A stretch of DNA of 64,000 bases from an uncultured Ruminococcus sp. (GCA_902785555.1 CACZZB010000005.1:1-64000); one strand, 5' to 3'. Counted from the first letter of the stretch, positions 16,645-25,733 are shown. Translations and numbers: made by a program. Notes: generated from the letters alone by a model not told the origin.

Positions 16645-18882
16645 CTAATCTTCCTCTTCTTCCTCTTCCTCCTCTTCTTCCTCCTCTTCCTCTTCTTCTT
16701 CATTGTTATTATTATAATTATAATTATTTCTTGACGGTGTATAATACGGGTCATAGCTTGTCCAGCCCGGCATATTGTCACTTGTATAATATCCTGTTCC
16801 TACCTGACTGCCTGCACGGACATTTGTAAGAAGTCCGCTTGATTTGATGAAGTTATGCTGTTCAACTTCTCCTCCAAGTTCAAATTCCTTGTGTTCCTTG
16901 TCTTCGAGGAATTCCTGCATGATATCCTTCCAAAGAACATGAACTTTACTTTGTTCGTTTATAGCAATACTTGAATGTATATCGTGACCTGTCCATATAC
17001 CTGCTACTGTATAGGGTGACGCTCCCATGAACCAGTTATCATAAGCGAGGTCTGTTGTACCTGTCTTGCCGATTATATCCCAGCCGTTTATTATCGCTCT
17101 GTAACCGAGTGCTTCACCGCCTGAGTTGACAACATCATGAAGCAATCTGTTCATTATCGTTGAAGTTTCTGTTGATATTGCACGGTCGGGCTTTCCTCTG
17201 TCACGGTTATCGAGAATAACATTTCCCTCATGGTCTGTCACATAATAGAATGTATAAGGCTCATAGCAGAAACCGCCGTTGCAGAATATCTGATAGCCTG
17301 CCGTCATTTCTTCGATAGTCGTTCCTCCGTAGAAACCGCCTATTGAAAGACCGGCTTTGTTTTCGCTGTCTCTTTCGGGGTCAAGGTGCTTGAAATGAAG
17401 TTTTTCGGTGAGGAATTTGTAGCTTGTTTCAAGACCCATTTCGTTTATCAGTGATACAGCCGTTGCGTTAGTCGAAAGGTTCAATGCTCTTGTGACGGTA
17501 ATATCTCCGTAGTATGAATTATACCAGTTTGAAGGACCCGACACATAATAGCCGTCTACCATATCCCACTGATAGTCGGGTCTGTCGGATACGAGCGAAC
17601 TGTAATTTATCATTTTTTTATCAAGTGCTATTGTATATGATGATAATGGCTTGATAGTAGAACCGGGCTGAAGTGCCGACTGACTGCATATATCCCAGAG
17701 AAGTCTGCCGTCATGTTCCTGTCGTCCTCCGACTGTGGCTCTTATTCTTCCGTCAAAGTCCATCATTACATACGCTACCTGCAAAGTCGGGTCTGTGGGG
17801 GTCTCCCATTCATGTATATGTCTTTCGGCTATTTCCTGAGCCCTTGTATCTATCGCACTGTATATGCTCAGTCCCTGACTGTATATCATATCCTCTGCTT
17901 CCGAGGCAGTTATATGAAATTCTTTTTGAAGTGACTGTGTTACATCTCTGAAAAGTCTGTCATCATACCAGCCCCAGCCGGTATCATCTTCATCATCGGA
18001 ATCTACTATATAGCCCACAAATTTCAAATCTTCGGATTCTATTCTTGCATCTACATATTCCTGATACGTCATCATGCCCTGATCCATCATTTCCCAGAGA
18101 ACAGTATTTCGACGCTTTTTGTTATTTTCGGGATATGTCAGCGGGTCAAACGCATACGGATTCTGTGTGATGCCTGCAATAGCTGCACATTCAACGACAT
18201 CGCAATCACGTATATCCTTGTTGAAATACAGATTGGCTGCGGACTGTACTCCACGGCATCCGCTTCCGTAATTGACAAGGTTAAGATATGTTTCTATTAT
18301 ATCGTCCTTTGAATAAGCCTTTTCGAGCTTGAGTGCACGGAAAATTTCCCTGAATTTACGGTTGATACTGTTTTCGTTATCATCAGTCAGATTTTTGATA
18401 AGCTGCTGAGTTATCGTTGAACCGCCGAACTGTGAGCTTCCCGTTGCAAGGCTGACAATTGCTCCGCCTGTTCTTCTGAGGTCAACACCTTCATGTGTCC
18501 AGAATCTTTTGTCTTCAATGGCAACCTGTGCATCTATCATGGTTTTGGGGATATCCTTATAGCTTACCCAGACTCTGTTTTCAGTTGAATAGAGCTGTTT
18601 ATCCTCTTCCCATTCCTTGGTATCATAATTCTGAACATAAATTTTACTTGTCTGATTCAGTGTCATCTTGTCAAGATTAATCTCAAGCGGCTCATTGGCT
18701 ATGCCCATGATGTAAAAAAGCATTGACAGACCTATGACTATACCTGTTACAAAGACAGCCAGCAAGACTGTGAAAAATACCCTTCCGAAAAATGAAAACA
18801 CACTTCCCACACCCGACCATATAAGTGAAGGTATAGACGGTGCAGCCTCGTCTTTATATTTGCTGATGTCTGTTTTTCTCAT
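16645..18882 (-). CDS. Class A penicillin-binding protein (PBP1-like)
   Basis: A bifunctional peptidoglycan synthase that polymerises glycan strands and cross-links peptides outside the membrane. The 745-residue protein has a membrane anchor (about residues 33-58), a GT51 transglycosylase with catalytic Glu in AIEDKRFWTHEG (E123) and GGSTITQQL (153-161), and a transpeptidase with Ser in GSTIKPL (S408, K411), an STN motif and KTG in IGKTGTTDL. After a Tyr/Asn-rich linker the protein ends in 17 consecutive Glu and a final Asp. This acidic tail would lie outside the cell and is unusual. An extended -10 element (TGTTATAAT) lies upstream. Confidence 0.95.
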   Translation of the reverse strand: MRKTDISKYKDEAAPSIPSLIWSGVGSVFSFFGRVFFTVLLAVFVTGIVIGLSMLFYIMGIANEPLEINLDKMTLNQTSKIYVQNYDTKEWEEDKQLYSTENRVWVSYKDIPKTMIDAQVAIEDKRFWTHEGVDLRRTGGAIVSLATGSSQFGGSTITQQLIKNLTDDNENSINRKFREIFRALKLEKAYSKDDIIETYLNLVNYGSGCRGVQSAANLYFNKDIRDCDVVECAAIAGITQNPYAFDPLTYPENNKKRRNTVLWEMMDQGMMTYQEYVDARIESEDLKFVGYIVDSDDEDDTGWGWYDDRLFRDVTQSLQKEFHITASEAEDMIYSQGLSIYSAIDTRAQEIAERHIHEWETPTDPTLQVAYVMMDFDGRIRATVGGRQEHDGRLLWDICSQSALQPGSTIKPLSSYTIALDKKMINYSSLVSDRPDYQWDMVDGYYVSGPSNWYNSYYGDITVTRALNLSTNATAVSLINEMGLETSYKFLTEKLHFKHLDPERDSENKAGLSIGGFYGGTTIEEMTAGYQIFCNGGFCYEPYTFYYVTDHEGNVILDNRDRGKPDRAISTETSTIMNRLLHDVVNSGGEALGYRAIINGWDIIGKTGTTDLAYDNWFMGASPYTVAGIWTGHDIHSSIAINEQSKVHVLWKDIMQEFLEDKEHKEFELGGEVEQHNFIKSSGLLTNVRAGSQVGTGYYTSDNMPGWTSYDPYYTPSRNNYNYNNNNEEEEEEEEEEEEEEEEED
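16651..16701 (-). repeat. GAA/GAG repeat encoding a poly-glutamate tail
   Basis: Seventeen consecutive Glu codons, a mixture of GAA and GAG, form the 3' end of the penicillin-binding protein gene just before a GAT and the stop. Because the codons are mixed, the tract is less prone to slippage than a pure triplet repeat. Confidence 0.9.
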
Positions 18883-19093
18883 GTTTTCAAAAAACCTCCC
18901 CGATAAAATGTACTTGCAAGTATATTTTCAAAATTACCTCTAATATTATAACATAATTTCTTCAAAATGGAATAATTTTTTTTGAAAATAAAAACCTGCT
19001 TAAAAATATCTATGATTTTATCAAAAAAAATCCTTTAAGTTATGAATAAATATGTTATAATTCCTAAAAATAATCTTAAAGGAGATGTTATTT

Positions 19094-19432
19094 ATGAAAA
19101 ATTTATTGGCAGTAACAGGAATTATTTTGCTTATATGTATAGTTGTAACGTCAACATACAGTTCCGATAACGCAAATGCCGCACCCGAACAGCTTTCTTC
19201 CGAACCGCAGATATCACAAATTTCATCAGAACAGTCGGACGTATCTTACTATGTACTTTCAGTATATGAAAAAAAGGTCGCTGCATTTGAAAACGGAAAA
19301 AATATACCTTTTTATATAAGCGACGTATATGTAAATACCCTTCCGACAGCCGATATCGAACTGCTTGAAAAAGGCATTTATGTAAACGACAAAAAAGCCC
19401 TGAAAAGACTTATCGAGGATTATTGCAGCTGA
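19094..19432 (+). CDS. BofC C-terminal-domain-like membrane or secreted protein
   Basis: A 112-residue protein with an N-terminal hydrophobic segment (residues 4-22), a Ser/Gln-rich linker and a compact domain (YVLSVYEKKVAAFENG, then a VYVNTLPTADIELLEKGIYV pattern, ending in LIEDYCS). This domain matches my memory of the BofC C-terminal family, found in many Clostridia outside sporulation clusters; its role is unknown beyond BofC itself, which controls SpoIVB in Bacillus. The ATG at 19094 lies nine bases after GGAG; the ATG at 19085 abuts the GGAG and is rejected. It is a single-gene unit divergent from the penicillin-binding protein. Confidence 0.75.
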   Translation: MKNLLAVTGIILLICIVVTSTYSSDNANAAPEQLSSEPQISQISSEQSDVSYYVLSVYEKKVAAFENGKNIPFYISDVYVNTLPTADIELLEKGIYVNDKKALKRLIEDYCS

Positions 19433-19435
19433 ATA

Positions 19436-19814
19436 ATACGAGATTCTATCCTACACTTTATGGCATTTTTTGCCATAAAAATACACAGTTTTCACATTCA
19501 AAATATCAAAGAGTTTCCGAATCACAATTTATTTGTGACCTATTTTTATTTTTCAAAAAATCACTTTATTTCCGTATCGCTTCCGAAAATCGCCTTTAAC
19601 AAGACATTTTTTTATTTTTAATTATTTTTTTAAATAAATTATTTTACAAAAATATGCACAAATAAATTGATGTTTTTTTGTGCATATATCAGAAATTTGT
19701 ATTTAAATATTAACTTTTATCGAAAAGTGATGACATTTTTAAAAAAGTGTTATATAATTAGTTAACGTCAAATATATTTTATCATTCATAATTTTATACA
19801 TGGGGGTATTAAAA
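19436..19814. other. AT-rich intergenic region between bofC-like and xre genes
   Basis: About 380 bases without a gene. A hairpin TTTATGGCA/TGCCATAAA (19457-19479, five-base loop) lies 25 bases after the bofC-like stop but lacks a following T-run, so it is a weak terminator at best. The middle is very AT-rich with no reading frame of interest. The right end holds the promoter of the XRE gene. Confidence 0.6.
19730..19758 (+). promoter_or_regulatory. Promoter of the XRE regulator gene
   Basis: ATGACA (19730-19735) and TATAAT (19753-19758) are 17 bases apart, about 55 bases before the start codon. Confidence 0.7.
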
Positions 19815-20207
19815 ATGTACAGTATGATATCTTATTGGCTCAAATATTACAGACATGAATGTGGTCTTACTCAACAGCAGGTCGCTGACCGCCTTAAAAT
19901 CGAGCGTTCTACCTACACATACTACGAAACAGGCAAAACTAAGCCCGATATAAACACTCTTATAAAGATTGCAAAGGTGTTCAATGTCAGCTATACTGCA
20001 CTTCTTGAGGGTGTCGAAGAAGAACTTGAAGATGCTATTGCCGATATCCACTCAGGTTCCGCAGACGAAGAAGAAGGTCTTAAATACCGTACTCATGCCA
20101 CAACAAAGTACGAAGTCGAGCTTCTTTTCGTGGTACGCAATCTCACTCCGAAACAGAGAAAAGAAGTCATGAACCTCGCCAAAAAATTCATTTCTGATGA
20201 TGAATGA
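19815..20207 (+). CDS. XRE-family transcriptional regulator
   Basis: A 130-residue DNA-binding protein with an N-terminal XRE helix-turn-helix (CGLTQQQVADRLKIERST, then YETGKTKPDINTLIKIAKVF, residues about 15-55), an acidic middle (VEEELEDAIADIHSGSADEEE) and a short helical C-terminus. The ATG at 19815 has GGGGG eight bases upstream; the ATG at 19800 overlaps that site and is rejected. It has its own promoter and a strong terminator, so it is monocistronic; its targets cannot be inferred. Confidence 0.9.
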   Translation: MYSMISYWLKYYRHECGLTQQQVADRLKIERSTYTYYETGKTKPDINTLIKIAKVFNVSYTALLEGVEEELEDAIADIHSGSADEEEGLKYRTHATTKYEVELLFVVRNLTPKQRKEVMNLAKKFISDDE

Positions 20208-20234
20208 ACCTGACCGAAAAATACATACTTAATC

Positions 20235-20279
20235 AAAGACAAAGTAATTCCTATAATTGACGGGTTACTTTGTCTTTTC
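20235..20279. terminator. Terminator after the XRE gene
   Basis: A perfect 13-bp stem (AAAGACAAAGTAA at 20235-20247 with TTACTTTGTCTTT at 20265-20277) with a following T-rich stretch. Confidence 0.85.
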
Positions 20280-20338
20280 GTTTGTAAAAAAGTAAAATTT
20301 TAACGACTTTTTTCTACACAATATCGTTATATTATTAC

Positions 20339-20367
20339 TTGACGATTCCCAAAAGAAATTGTAAAAT
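20339..20367 (+). promoter_or_regulatory. Promoter of the calcium ATPase gene
   Basis: TTGACG (20339-20344) and TAAAAT (20362-20367) with a 17-base spacer, 52 bases before the start codon. Confidence 0.7.
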
Positions 20368-20418
20368 ATTATCAGTGTTAAAACACAAAATTTTTAAAGA
20401 ATTGGAGAATAGTAAACA

Positions 20419-23124
20419 ATGAAAAACTTCGGACTTACTGATGAACAAGTCGCCCAATCCAAAGAAAAATACGGCGACAACCGACTCACCGAACAAGCTC
20501 GGGAATCTTTCTGGCAAAAACTCCTCGAAAATTTCGGAGACCCTATGATCAAGATACTTCTCGTTGCTTTGGTGCTCAATGTCATATTCTGGCTTCTGCA
20601 TCAGTTCGCAAATATCGGTGACACTGAATGGTATGAGGCTGTCGGAATTGCCGCTGCCGTTCTAATCGCAACTTTCGTTTCAACTTTCTCGGAGTACAAC
20701 AACGAAAATGCTTTCCAGAAACTCCAGGAAGAAGCATCCCTTATCAAATGTAAAGTTTACCGTAACGGCGAAATTGCCGAAATAGCTATCAATGACATAG
20801 TTGTCGGAGATTGTGTACTCCTCCAGAGCGGTGATAAAATCCCTGCCGACGGTATTATAGTAGACGGCAATATCGCTGTCGACCAGTCTGTCCTCAACGG
20901 TGAAAGCAAGGAAGCTAAAAAAATCGCTGTTCCCGAAGGCTACAAAAATGATGAAAATGAAGAACTCGACTTCCTCAACGAATACAAAGTATTCAGAGGT
21001 GCTGTTGTATGTTCGGGCAATGCTGTTATGGAAGTTACTACCGTCGGTGACAAGTCCGTTTACGGTCAAATCGCAAAAGAACTTCAAATTGATGATGACA
21101 GAGAATCACCTCTCCAAGTAAAACTCTCAAAGCTTGCAGACGCTATCAGCAAATTCGGTTACATAGGCGGTGTTGCTATCGCTATCGCTTATATGATAAA
21201 GTCAATGTTCTTCTTTGACGGCGGTATCAGTGCTTATTTCTCCAACCCCGATTTGCTTATAACTATATTTACAGACCTTCTTCACGCTCTTATGTTTGCT
21301 GTCGTTGTAATAGTTATGGCTGTTCCCGAAGGCTTACCTCTTATGATAGCAATAGTCTCCTCAATGAACATGAAGAAAATGCTCAACGACAATGTCCTTG
21401 TACGTAAAGTTACAGGTATCGAAACTGCCGGAAGCCTCAATATCCTTTTCAGTGATAAAACAGGTACTATCACAAAAGGTAAGCTCGAAGCTGTAAATTT
21501 CCTTGACGGTACAGGCAAAGAAGCTAAAAGCTTTGATGAAATAAAGGGCAAAGCAGGCGAAATGCTCGCTCTCGCTCTCAAACACAATACAAATGCTGTT
21601 ATAACAGGTTCAGGCGATACCCTCAAGGTTGTCGGCGGTAACCCTACAGAAAGAGCCGTTCTTCAGTTCGTTGCTCATGCTGAGGACAAATATCCCAATG
21701 TTAAGCCTGTTTATTCAGTTCCTTTCAACTCTACAAACAAATACAGTGCCACAACTGTCGAAGGTGACAAAAATATCACTCTTATCAAAGGTGCTCCGGA
21801 AAAACTTCTTGCAAACTGCAAATACTACTATGACGAAAACGGCAACAAAGCTGAATTTGATGACAAAGTCCTCAATTCAAAAATTGATGACCTCGCTAAC
21901 AGGGCTATCCGTGTACTTGCTGTCGCTACTTCCGATACCGCTCTTACAAGTGATTCTCTCCCCGAAGGCGACTGGACACTTATCGGTGTTATCGGTATCC
22001 GTGACGAAGTAAGACCGGAATCCGTTACAGCTATCGCAGAAGTTCATGATGCAGGCGTTCAGGTAGTCATGATAACAGGTGACCGTAAGGAAACCGCTGT
22101 CGCTATCGCAAAAGATGCAGGGCTTCTCACTTCTGATGATGATGTAGTTCTTACATCTTCCGAGCTTGCCAAGATGAGTGACGAGGAAGTTAAAAAGCAG
22201 ATTCCTAAAATCCGTGTTATTGCCCGTGCATTGCCTACCGATAAGAGCCGTCTTGTAAGGCTCTCTCAGGAACTCAACCTTGTAGTCGGCATGACAGGTG
22301 ACGGTGTAAATGACTCCCCTGCACTCAAAAAAGCAGATGTCGGCTTCGCTATGGGTGGCGGTACGGAAGTCGCAAAAGAAGCAAGTGATATCGTTATCCT
22401 TGACGACAATTTCAATTCTATCGCAAAAGCTATTCTCTACGGCAGAACCATATTCAACAACATCAGAAAATTCATTACATTCCAGCTCTCCATCAATATT
22501 TCAGCCGTTCTTATATCGTTTATCATGCCTTTGCTCAGTCTTTCAAATCCGCTTACCATTACTCAGATTCTCTGGGTAAACCTCGTAATGGATACCCTTG
22601 CAGCCCTTGCACTCGGCGGTGAGCCCGCTCTCAAACGTTACATGAAAGAACAGCCGAAACGTCGTGATGAAAGCATTGTAAGCAAGTCTATGAAAGGTCA
22701 GCTCACAGTTTCAACTATCTGGATATTCCTTTGCAGCTTCTTCGTTCTCATCTCACAGATATGGACTTCAAGCCCTGTATGGAGTTGGAACTTGGTCAGA
22801 AATGAAACAAATGACAAGGGCGAAATGATATATCTCCTTACAGCTTACTTCTGCTTCTTCATTCTCATATCTGTATGCAACTCTCTCAATGTAAGAACCG
22901 AAAAACTCAATGTCTTTGAACACATTGGCGAAAACCCCAACTATTTCAGAATTATGGGTCTTATAGTTCTTATTCAGGTAGGCCTTACATACATTGGCGG
23001 TGAGATATTCAACTGCTATGGCTTGAATGTCATGGAATGGGTAATGGTAATTGTTCTTTCAATCTCAATTATCCCTGTTGACCTCATCAGAAAAGCTATT
23101 ACCAATGCTGTAAGCAAAAAATAA
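20419..23124 (+). CDS. Calcium-type P-type ATPase
   Basis: A 901-residue P2-type ATPase that most likely exports Ca2+ using ATP. Order of parts: N-terminal cytoplasmic segment, M1-M2, actuator domain with the NGES motif (SVLNGESKEA), M3-M4 with the ion-site motif AVPEGLP, phosphorylation site SDKTGT (Asp346), nucleotide domain with KGAPE, hinge MTGDGVNDSPALKKADVG, and a C-terminal block of six membrane segments including NLVMDTLAALALG. The PEGLP plus VMDT features fit the plant/animal PMCA-like bacterial group. It has its own promoter, GGAG before the ATG and a terminator. Confidence 0.93.
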   Translation: MKNFGLTDEQVAQSKEKYGDNRLTEQARESFWQKLLENFGDPMIKILLVALVLNVIFWLLHQFANIGDTEWYEAVGIAAAVLIATFVSTFSEYNNENAFQKLQEEASLIKCKVYRNGEIAEIAINDIVVGDCVLLQSGDKIPADGIIVDGNIAVDQSVLNGESKEAKKIAVPEGYKNDENEELDFLNEYKVFRGAVVCSGNAVMEVTTVGDKSVYGQIAKELQIDDDRESPLQVKLSKLADAISKFGYIGGVAIAIAYMIKSMFFFDGGISAYFSNPDLLITIFTDLLHALMFAVVVIVMAVPEGLPLMIAIVSSMNMKKMLNDNVLVRKVTGIETAGSLNILFSDKTGTITKGKLEAVNFLDGTGKEAKSFDEIKGKAGEMLALALKHNTNAVITGSGDTLKVVGGNPTERAVLQFVAHAEDKYPNVKPVYSVPFNSTNKYSATTVEGDKNITLIKGAPEKLLANCKYYYDENGNKAEFDDKVLNSKIDDLANRAIRVLAVATSDTALTSDSLPEGDWTLIGVIGIRDEVRPESVTAIAEVHDAGVQVVMITGDRKETAVAIAKDAGLLTSDDDVVLTSSELAKMSDEEVKKQIPKIRVIARALPTDKSRLVRLSQELNLVVGMTGDGVNDSPALKKADVGFAMGGGTEVAKEASDIVILDDNFNSIAKAILYGRTIFNNIRKFITFQLSINISAVLISFIMPLLSLSNPLTITQILWVNLVMDTLAALALGGEPALKRYMKEQPKRRDESIVSKSMKGQLTVSTIWIFLCSFFVLISQIWTSSPVWSWNLVRNETNDKGEMIYLLTAYFCFFILISVCNSLNVRTEKLNVFEHIGENPNYFRIMGLIVLIQVGLTYIGGEIFNCYGLNVMEWVMVIVLSISIIPVDLIRKAITNAVSKK

Positions 23125-23143
23125 TTCTTTAGTTTAAAATTAC

Positions 23144-23190
23144 AAAATACCTGTCGATACTTTGTAAAAAGTGCCGACAGGTATTTTTTT
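23144..23190. terminator. Terminator after the calcium ATPase gene
   Basis: Perfect 13-bp stem (23144-23156 with 23175-23187; core ATACCTGTCG/CGACAGGTAT) followed by a run of T. Confidence 0.9.
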
Positions 23191-23199
23191 TGTTTTATA

Positions 23200-23228
23200 T
23201 TGACAAAATATTACTTTTATAGTATCAT
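23200..23228 (+). promoter_or_regulatory. Promoter of the structured leader and orphan membrane gene
   Basis: TTGACA (23200-23205) and TATCAT (23223-23228) with a 17-base spacer. The resulting transcript would have a 5' leader of about 260 bases. Confidence 0.65.
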
Positions 23229-23234
23229 ATTATC

Positions 23235-23494
23235 ATATTGGAAATAACTACTATAAGCATAGACACCACTTTTTTCTCAGTCTATGTGTAAACACTTGCT
23301 TATCTCCATACGCTCTTTGAAAATTGAAAAAGACCATATTATCGGCGATACCGAGGATAGTGTGCATTGCGGTCATACTGCTGACTTGCCCGCCCTCGGT
23401 TGAAAAAGTACACAGTACTCCGCAGCTTGATAGTATGTGGGATTCCTGTCATCTTTTGGTGGATTTTTAACTTTTCTGTAAAGGAGATTTTACT
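23235..23494 (+). ncRNA. Long structured 5' leader, possible cis-regulatory RNA
   Basis: About 260 transcribed bases precede the next gene. Visible stems: CATAGAC/GTCTATG (23258-23264 with 23280-23286); ACCGAGG/CCTCGGT (23350-23356 with 23394-23400) enclosing GCG/CGC and GTCA/TGAC; and GTAC/GTAC (near 23408-23418). The segment CATACT (23374-23379) could instead pair with AGTATG (23432-23437), giving an alternative fold. A T-rich stretch lies just before the ribosome site. These are features of a switching leader, but I do not recognise it as a known riboswitch. Confidence 0.5.
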
Positions 23495-24232
23495 ATGTCA
23501 TCAAGTGCAAGAAATCACAATTCAGGTTTCCAAACACAAAACAATAAAAACTTTTTTATTGTTGTTGCAGCAAATCTATTATGTATGATAATAGATTTCT
23601 TCTTCCCCTTGGAAATATTCGACTTGCCCTCGATAACTTTTTTGGACAGTATTCCGTATATGCAAAAAGTTGTTTTCAACATGGTGTTTTATGGGATCAT
23701 GGATATGATCCGATACATAGAATATTCCGTCTTGCATTTTGATACCCAATATTGTCTGATATCGGTTTTTGGGTTTATGACATTTGCCTCGGTAGCAAAA
23801 ATATTTATAGAAAGGAGTGAATCCGATGAGTACCAATCTTTTAAGCAAAAAATCTGTAAGGCAATCAGTAATTTCTTCAAAGAAAATATCATATTAAATG
23901 TGATAAGCTGGCTGTTTATCAGGATTGGACCAAAAATATATGATGACTTGCTGCAAACAAGTGATATCTCAATACTAATAACCATTACATCTGTATTGAT
24001 TATGATCTTGTTTATAGCATCACTTCCAATTGTCGTATATATTGGAAGTTACTTAACTCTATCAACACTATATTTTGTAGCAGTACAAACTATAAATTCT
24101 ATGATAGAACTAAACAACATTCAATTATTGATATTATACACAATACTATCAGTAATCATTGGAATTATCATCGAAATAATTTCAGACTTTCTTATGAAAA
24201 AGTTTCGTAAGAATTTTATAAAACTTAAATGA
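23495..24232 (+). CDS. Orphan integral membrane protein
   Basis: I do not recognise this 245-residue protein. It has a polar N-terminus of about 20 residues, then roughly five hydrophobic segments (near 20-40, 55-75, 85-105, 150-200 and 215-235) and ends with a basic KKFRKNFIKLK tail, the positive charge favouring a cytoplasmic C-terminus. AAAGGAG is nine bases before the ATG. Its codon use is markedly richer in ATA, TTA and AAT than its plus-strand neighbours, which prefer CTC, ATC and GCT, suggesting recent transfer. It lies between two strong terminators with its own promoter and a long leader, as a self-contained unit. Confidence 0.8.
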   Translation: MSSSARNHNSGFQTQNNKNFFIVVAANLLCMIIDFFFPLEIFDLPSITFLDSIPYMQKVVFNMVFYGIMDMIRYIEYSVLHFDTQYCLISVFGFMTFASVAKIFIERSESDEYQSFKQKICKAISNFFKENIILNVISWLFIRIGPKIYDDLLQTSDISILITITSVLIMILFIASLPIVVYIGSYLTLSTLYFVAVQTINSMIELNNIQLLILYTILSVIIGIIIEIISDFLMKKFRKNFIKLK

Positions 24233-24235
24233 ACC

Positions 24236-24275
24236 GAGCCGTCCATATTCAGATATGGACGGCTCTTTTATTTTC
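24236..24275 (+). terminator. Terminator after the orphan membrane gene
   Basis: Perfect 13-bp GC-rich stem (GAGCCGTCCATAT at 24236-24248 with ATATGGACGGCTC at 24253-24265), TCAG tetraloop, then TTTTATTTT. Confidence 0.95.
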
Positions 24276-24416
24276 TTGAAATTTTTTAAGCATTATTTTT
24301 CAATCGTTTTAACCGTAATTCATAATTTATTAACATTCTGCTGTTATAATACAGATGTGTTAAAAATAAATTTGCTTACGCCATCTTCTTCATAAAAAAC
24401 AACTCCACAAAGCAAT

Positions 24417-24453
24417 AAAGGCGACTGTGTAACAACAGCCGCCTTTGTTGTTT
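24417..24453. terminator. Bidirectional terminator after the M20 dipeptidase
   Basis: Stem AAAGGCGACTGT (24417-24428) with ACAGCCGCCTTT (24435-24446), 11 of 12 pairs, followed by T-rich sequence on both strands. It ends the minus-strand dipeptidase gene and any plus-strand transcript from the extended -10 site at 24342-24350. Confidence 0.85.
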
Positions 24454-24455
24454 TT

Positions 24456-25733
24456 TTATTTCATTTCAGCAAATCCATACATTGCTTCAAGACATATCTG
24501 TGCGTGTCTGAAGAAATTTTCTTTGTTCATGCTCTCGTCAACATCATGTATATTGCTCGTATCTCCTTCAAATACAGGACCGAATGCCACTCCCCTGTTT
24601 CTCAGAGTCCTTGCATACGTTCCTCCGCCTGTCGAATATATCTTTGCTTCCTCTCCCGTTACGGTTTTATACGATTTTTTCAGAAGGTCTATCAAAGGCA
24701 TATCTTCACTTACCTGCAAAGGCATTTCATGATTATACACACCTACCTTCAGCAAATACGGTGCTGCTTTCTCCCCTATTTTTTTCAGTATCTCCGTAAA
24801 ATCAGCCGTCACAGGATAACGTATATCCAAAAACGCATGAGAGATATTTTCATCTATATCTATTTTTCCGAGATTGACCGTCAGTTTCCCCGACTGTTCA
24901 TCTTCACAGGCTATTTCCAATGTTTTTCCGTCTGTTTCCGAGCCTATCTCTTTTCCGAGAAATTCACAGAGATTTCCGAGTGACGGATATCCGTATATAT
25001 CAGCCAAAGTCTTTATCAGATTTGCCGCTGCATTTACTCCGAGTTCAGGCGTTGAGCCATGGGACGCTCTGCCTGCTGCATTGAATTCACGGTCAACAAA
25101 AGCATCCGCACTTGACGGCACTGCATTGACGGCACTGCCTGCATGGAATCTTTTTAAATACATTCCCTCATTATTCTCCGATGATATCTCTATCTGCAAT
25201 ATGCCTTTCTCACAGTTGCAGATACCGTATTCCGAATCGGGCGTAAATGCCATATCGGGCATTTCTTCACTTTCAAAATATGTTTCCATATCATTCATGC
25301 CTATTTCTTCTCCTGCTCCGAATATCACTCTTATTCTCCTGTTCGGAACGATACCGTTGTCTTTCAGGGCTTTCAGGCAATATAAGGCAACTATTGCCGG
25401 TCCTTTGTCATCTACTATGCCTCTGCCGTATAGTCTTCCGTCTTTTTCCGTCAGTTCATACGGTTCTGTACTCCAGCCTTCACCTGCCGGAACTACATCA
25501 ACATGAGCAAGCACAGCGGCAAGTCCTTCACCTTCGCCATATTCCGCATGACCTGCCACACCCTGTATATTCTTCGTCACAAATCCCATACTTTCGGCTT
25601 TTGACAATATCCATTTCAAGGCATCAGACGCACTTTCCTTGTCACTTGCCGAAACCGACTTTATCCTTATCAGTTCATCAAGGTCTTTCAGTATCTCCTC
25701 TTTATATTCAAGGATCTTCTCTCCGAAAAACAT
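24456..25733 (-). CDS. M20-family dipeptidase (PepV-like)
   Basis: A cytoplasmic zinc dipeptidase of family M20. The 425-residue product shows the metal-site sequence LAHVDVVPAGEGW (His and Asp, near residue 80), GRGIVDDKGP with a bridging Asp, the general base pair in GAGEEIGMND, the lid segment GRASHGSTPELG and the C-terminal metal His in SNIHDVDE. It resembles PepV/Sapep, which are about 470 residues, so the lid domain appears shortened. AGGAAAGGG lies 13-18 bases before the ATG. It is likely monocistronic. Confidence 0.92.
   Translation of the reverse strand: MFFGEKILEYKEEILKDLDELIRIKSVSASDKESASDALKWILSKAESMGFVTKNIQGVAGHAEYGEGEGLAAVLAHVDVVPAGEGWSTEPYELTEKDGRLYGRGIVDDKGPAIVALYCLKALKDNGIVPNRRIRVIFGAGEEIGMNDMETYFESEEMPDMAFTPDSEYGICNCEKGILQIEISSENNEGMYLKRFHAGSAVNAVPSSADAFVDREFNAAGRASHGSTPELGVNAAANLIKTLADIYGYPSLGNLCEFLGKEIGSETDGKTLEIACEDEQSGKLTVNLGKIDIDENISHAFLDIRYPVTADFTEILKKIGEKAAPYLLKVGVYNHEMPLQVSEDMPLIDLLKKSYKTVTGEEAKIYSTGGGTYARTLRNRGVAFGPVFEGDTSNIHDVDESMNKENFFRHAQICLEAMYGFAEMK

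Noticed and set aside
16581..16781. Lys/Arg-rich frames across the GAA/GAG repeat
   Set aside because: They are other-frame readings of the penicillin-binding protein's poly-Glu tail.
23400..23588. Small hydrophobic frame from a TTG inside the structured leader
   Set aside because: It looks like a membrane peptide (about 30 hydrophobic residues), but has no ribosome site and overlaps the real gene start. A leader-peptide role cannot be excluded.
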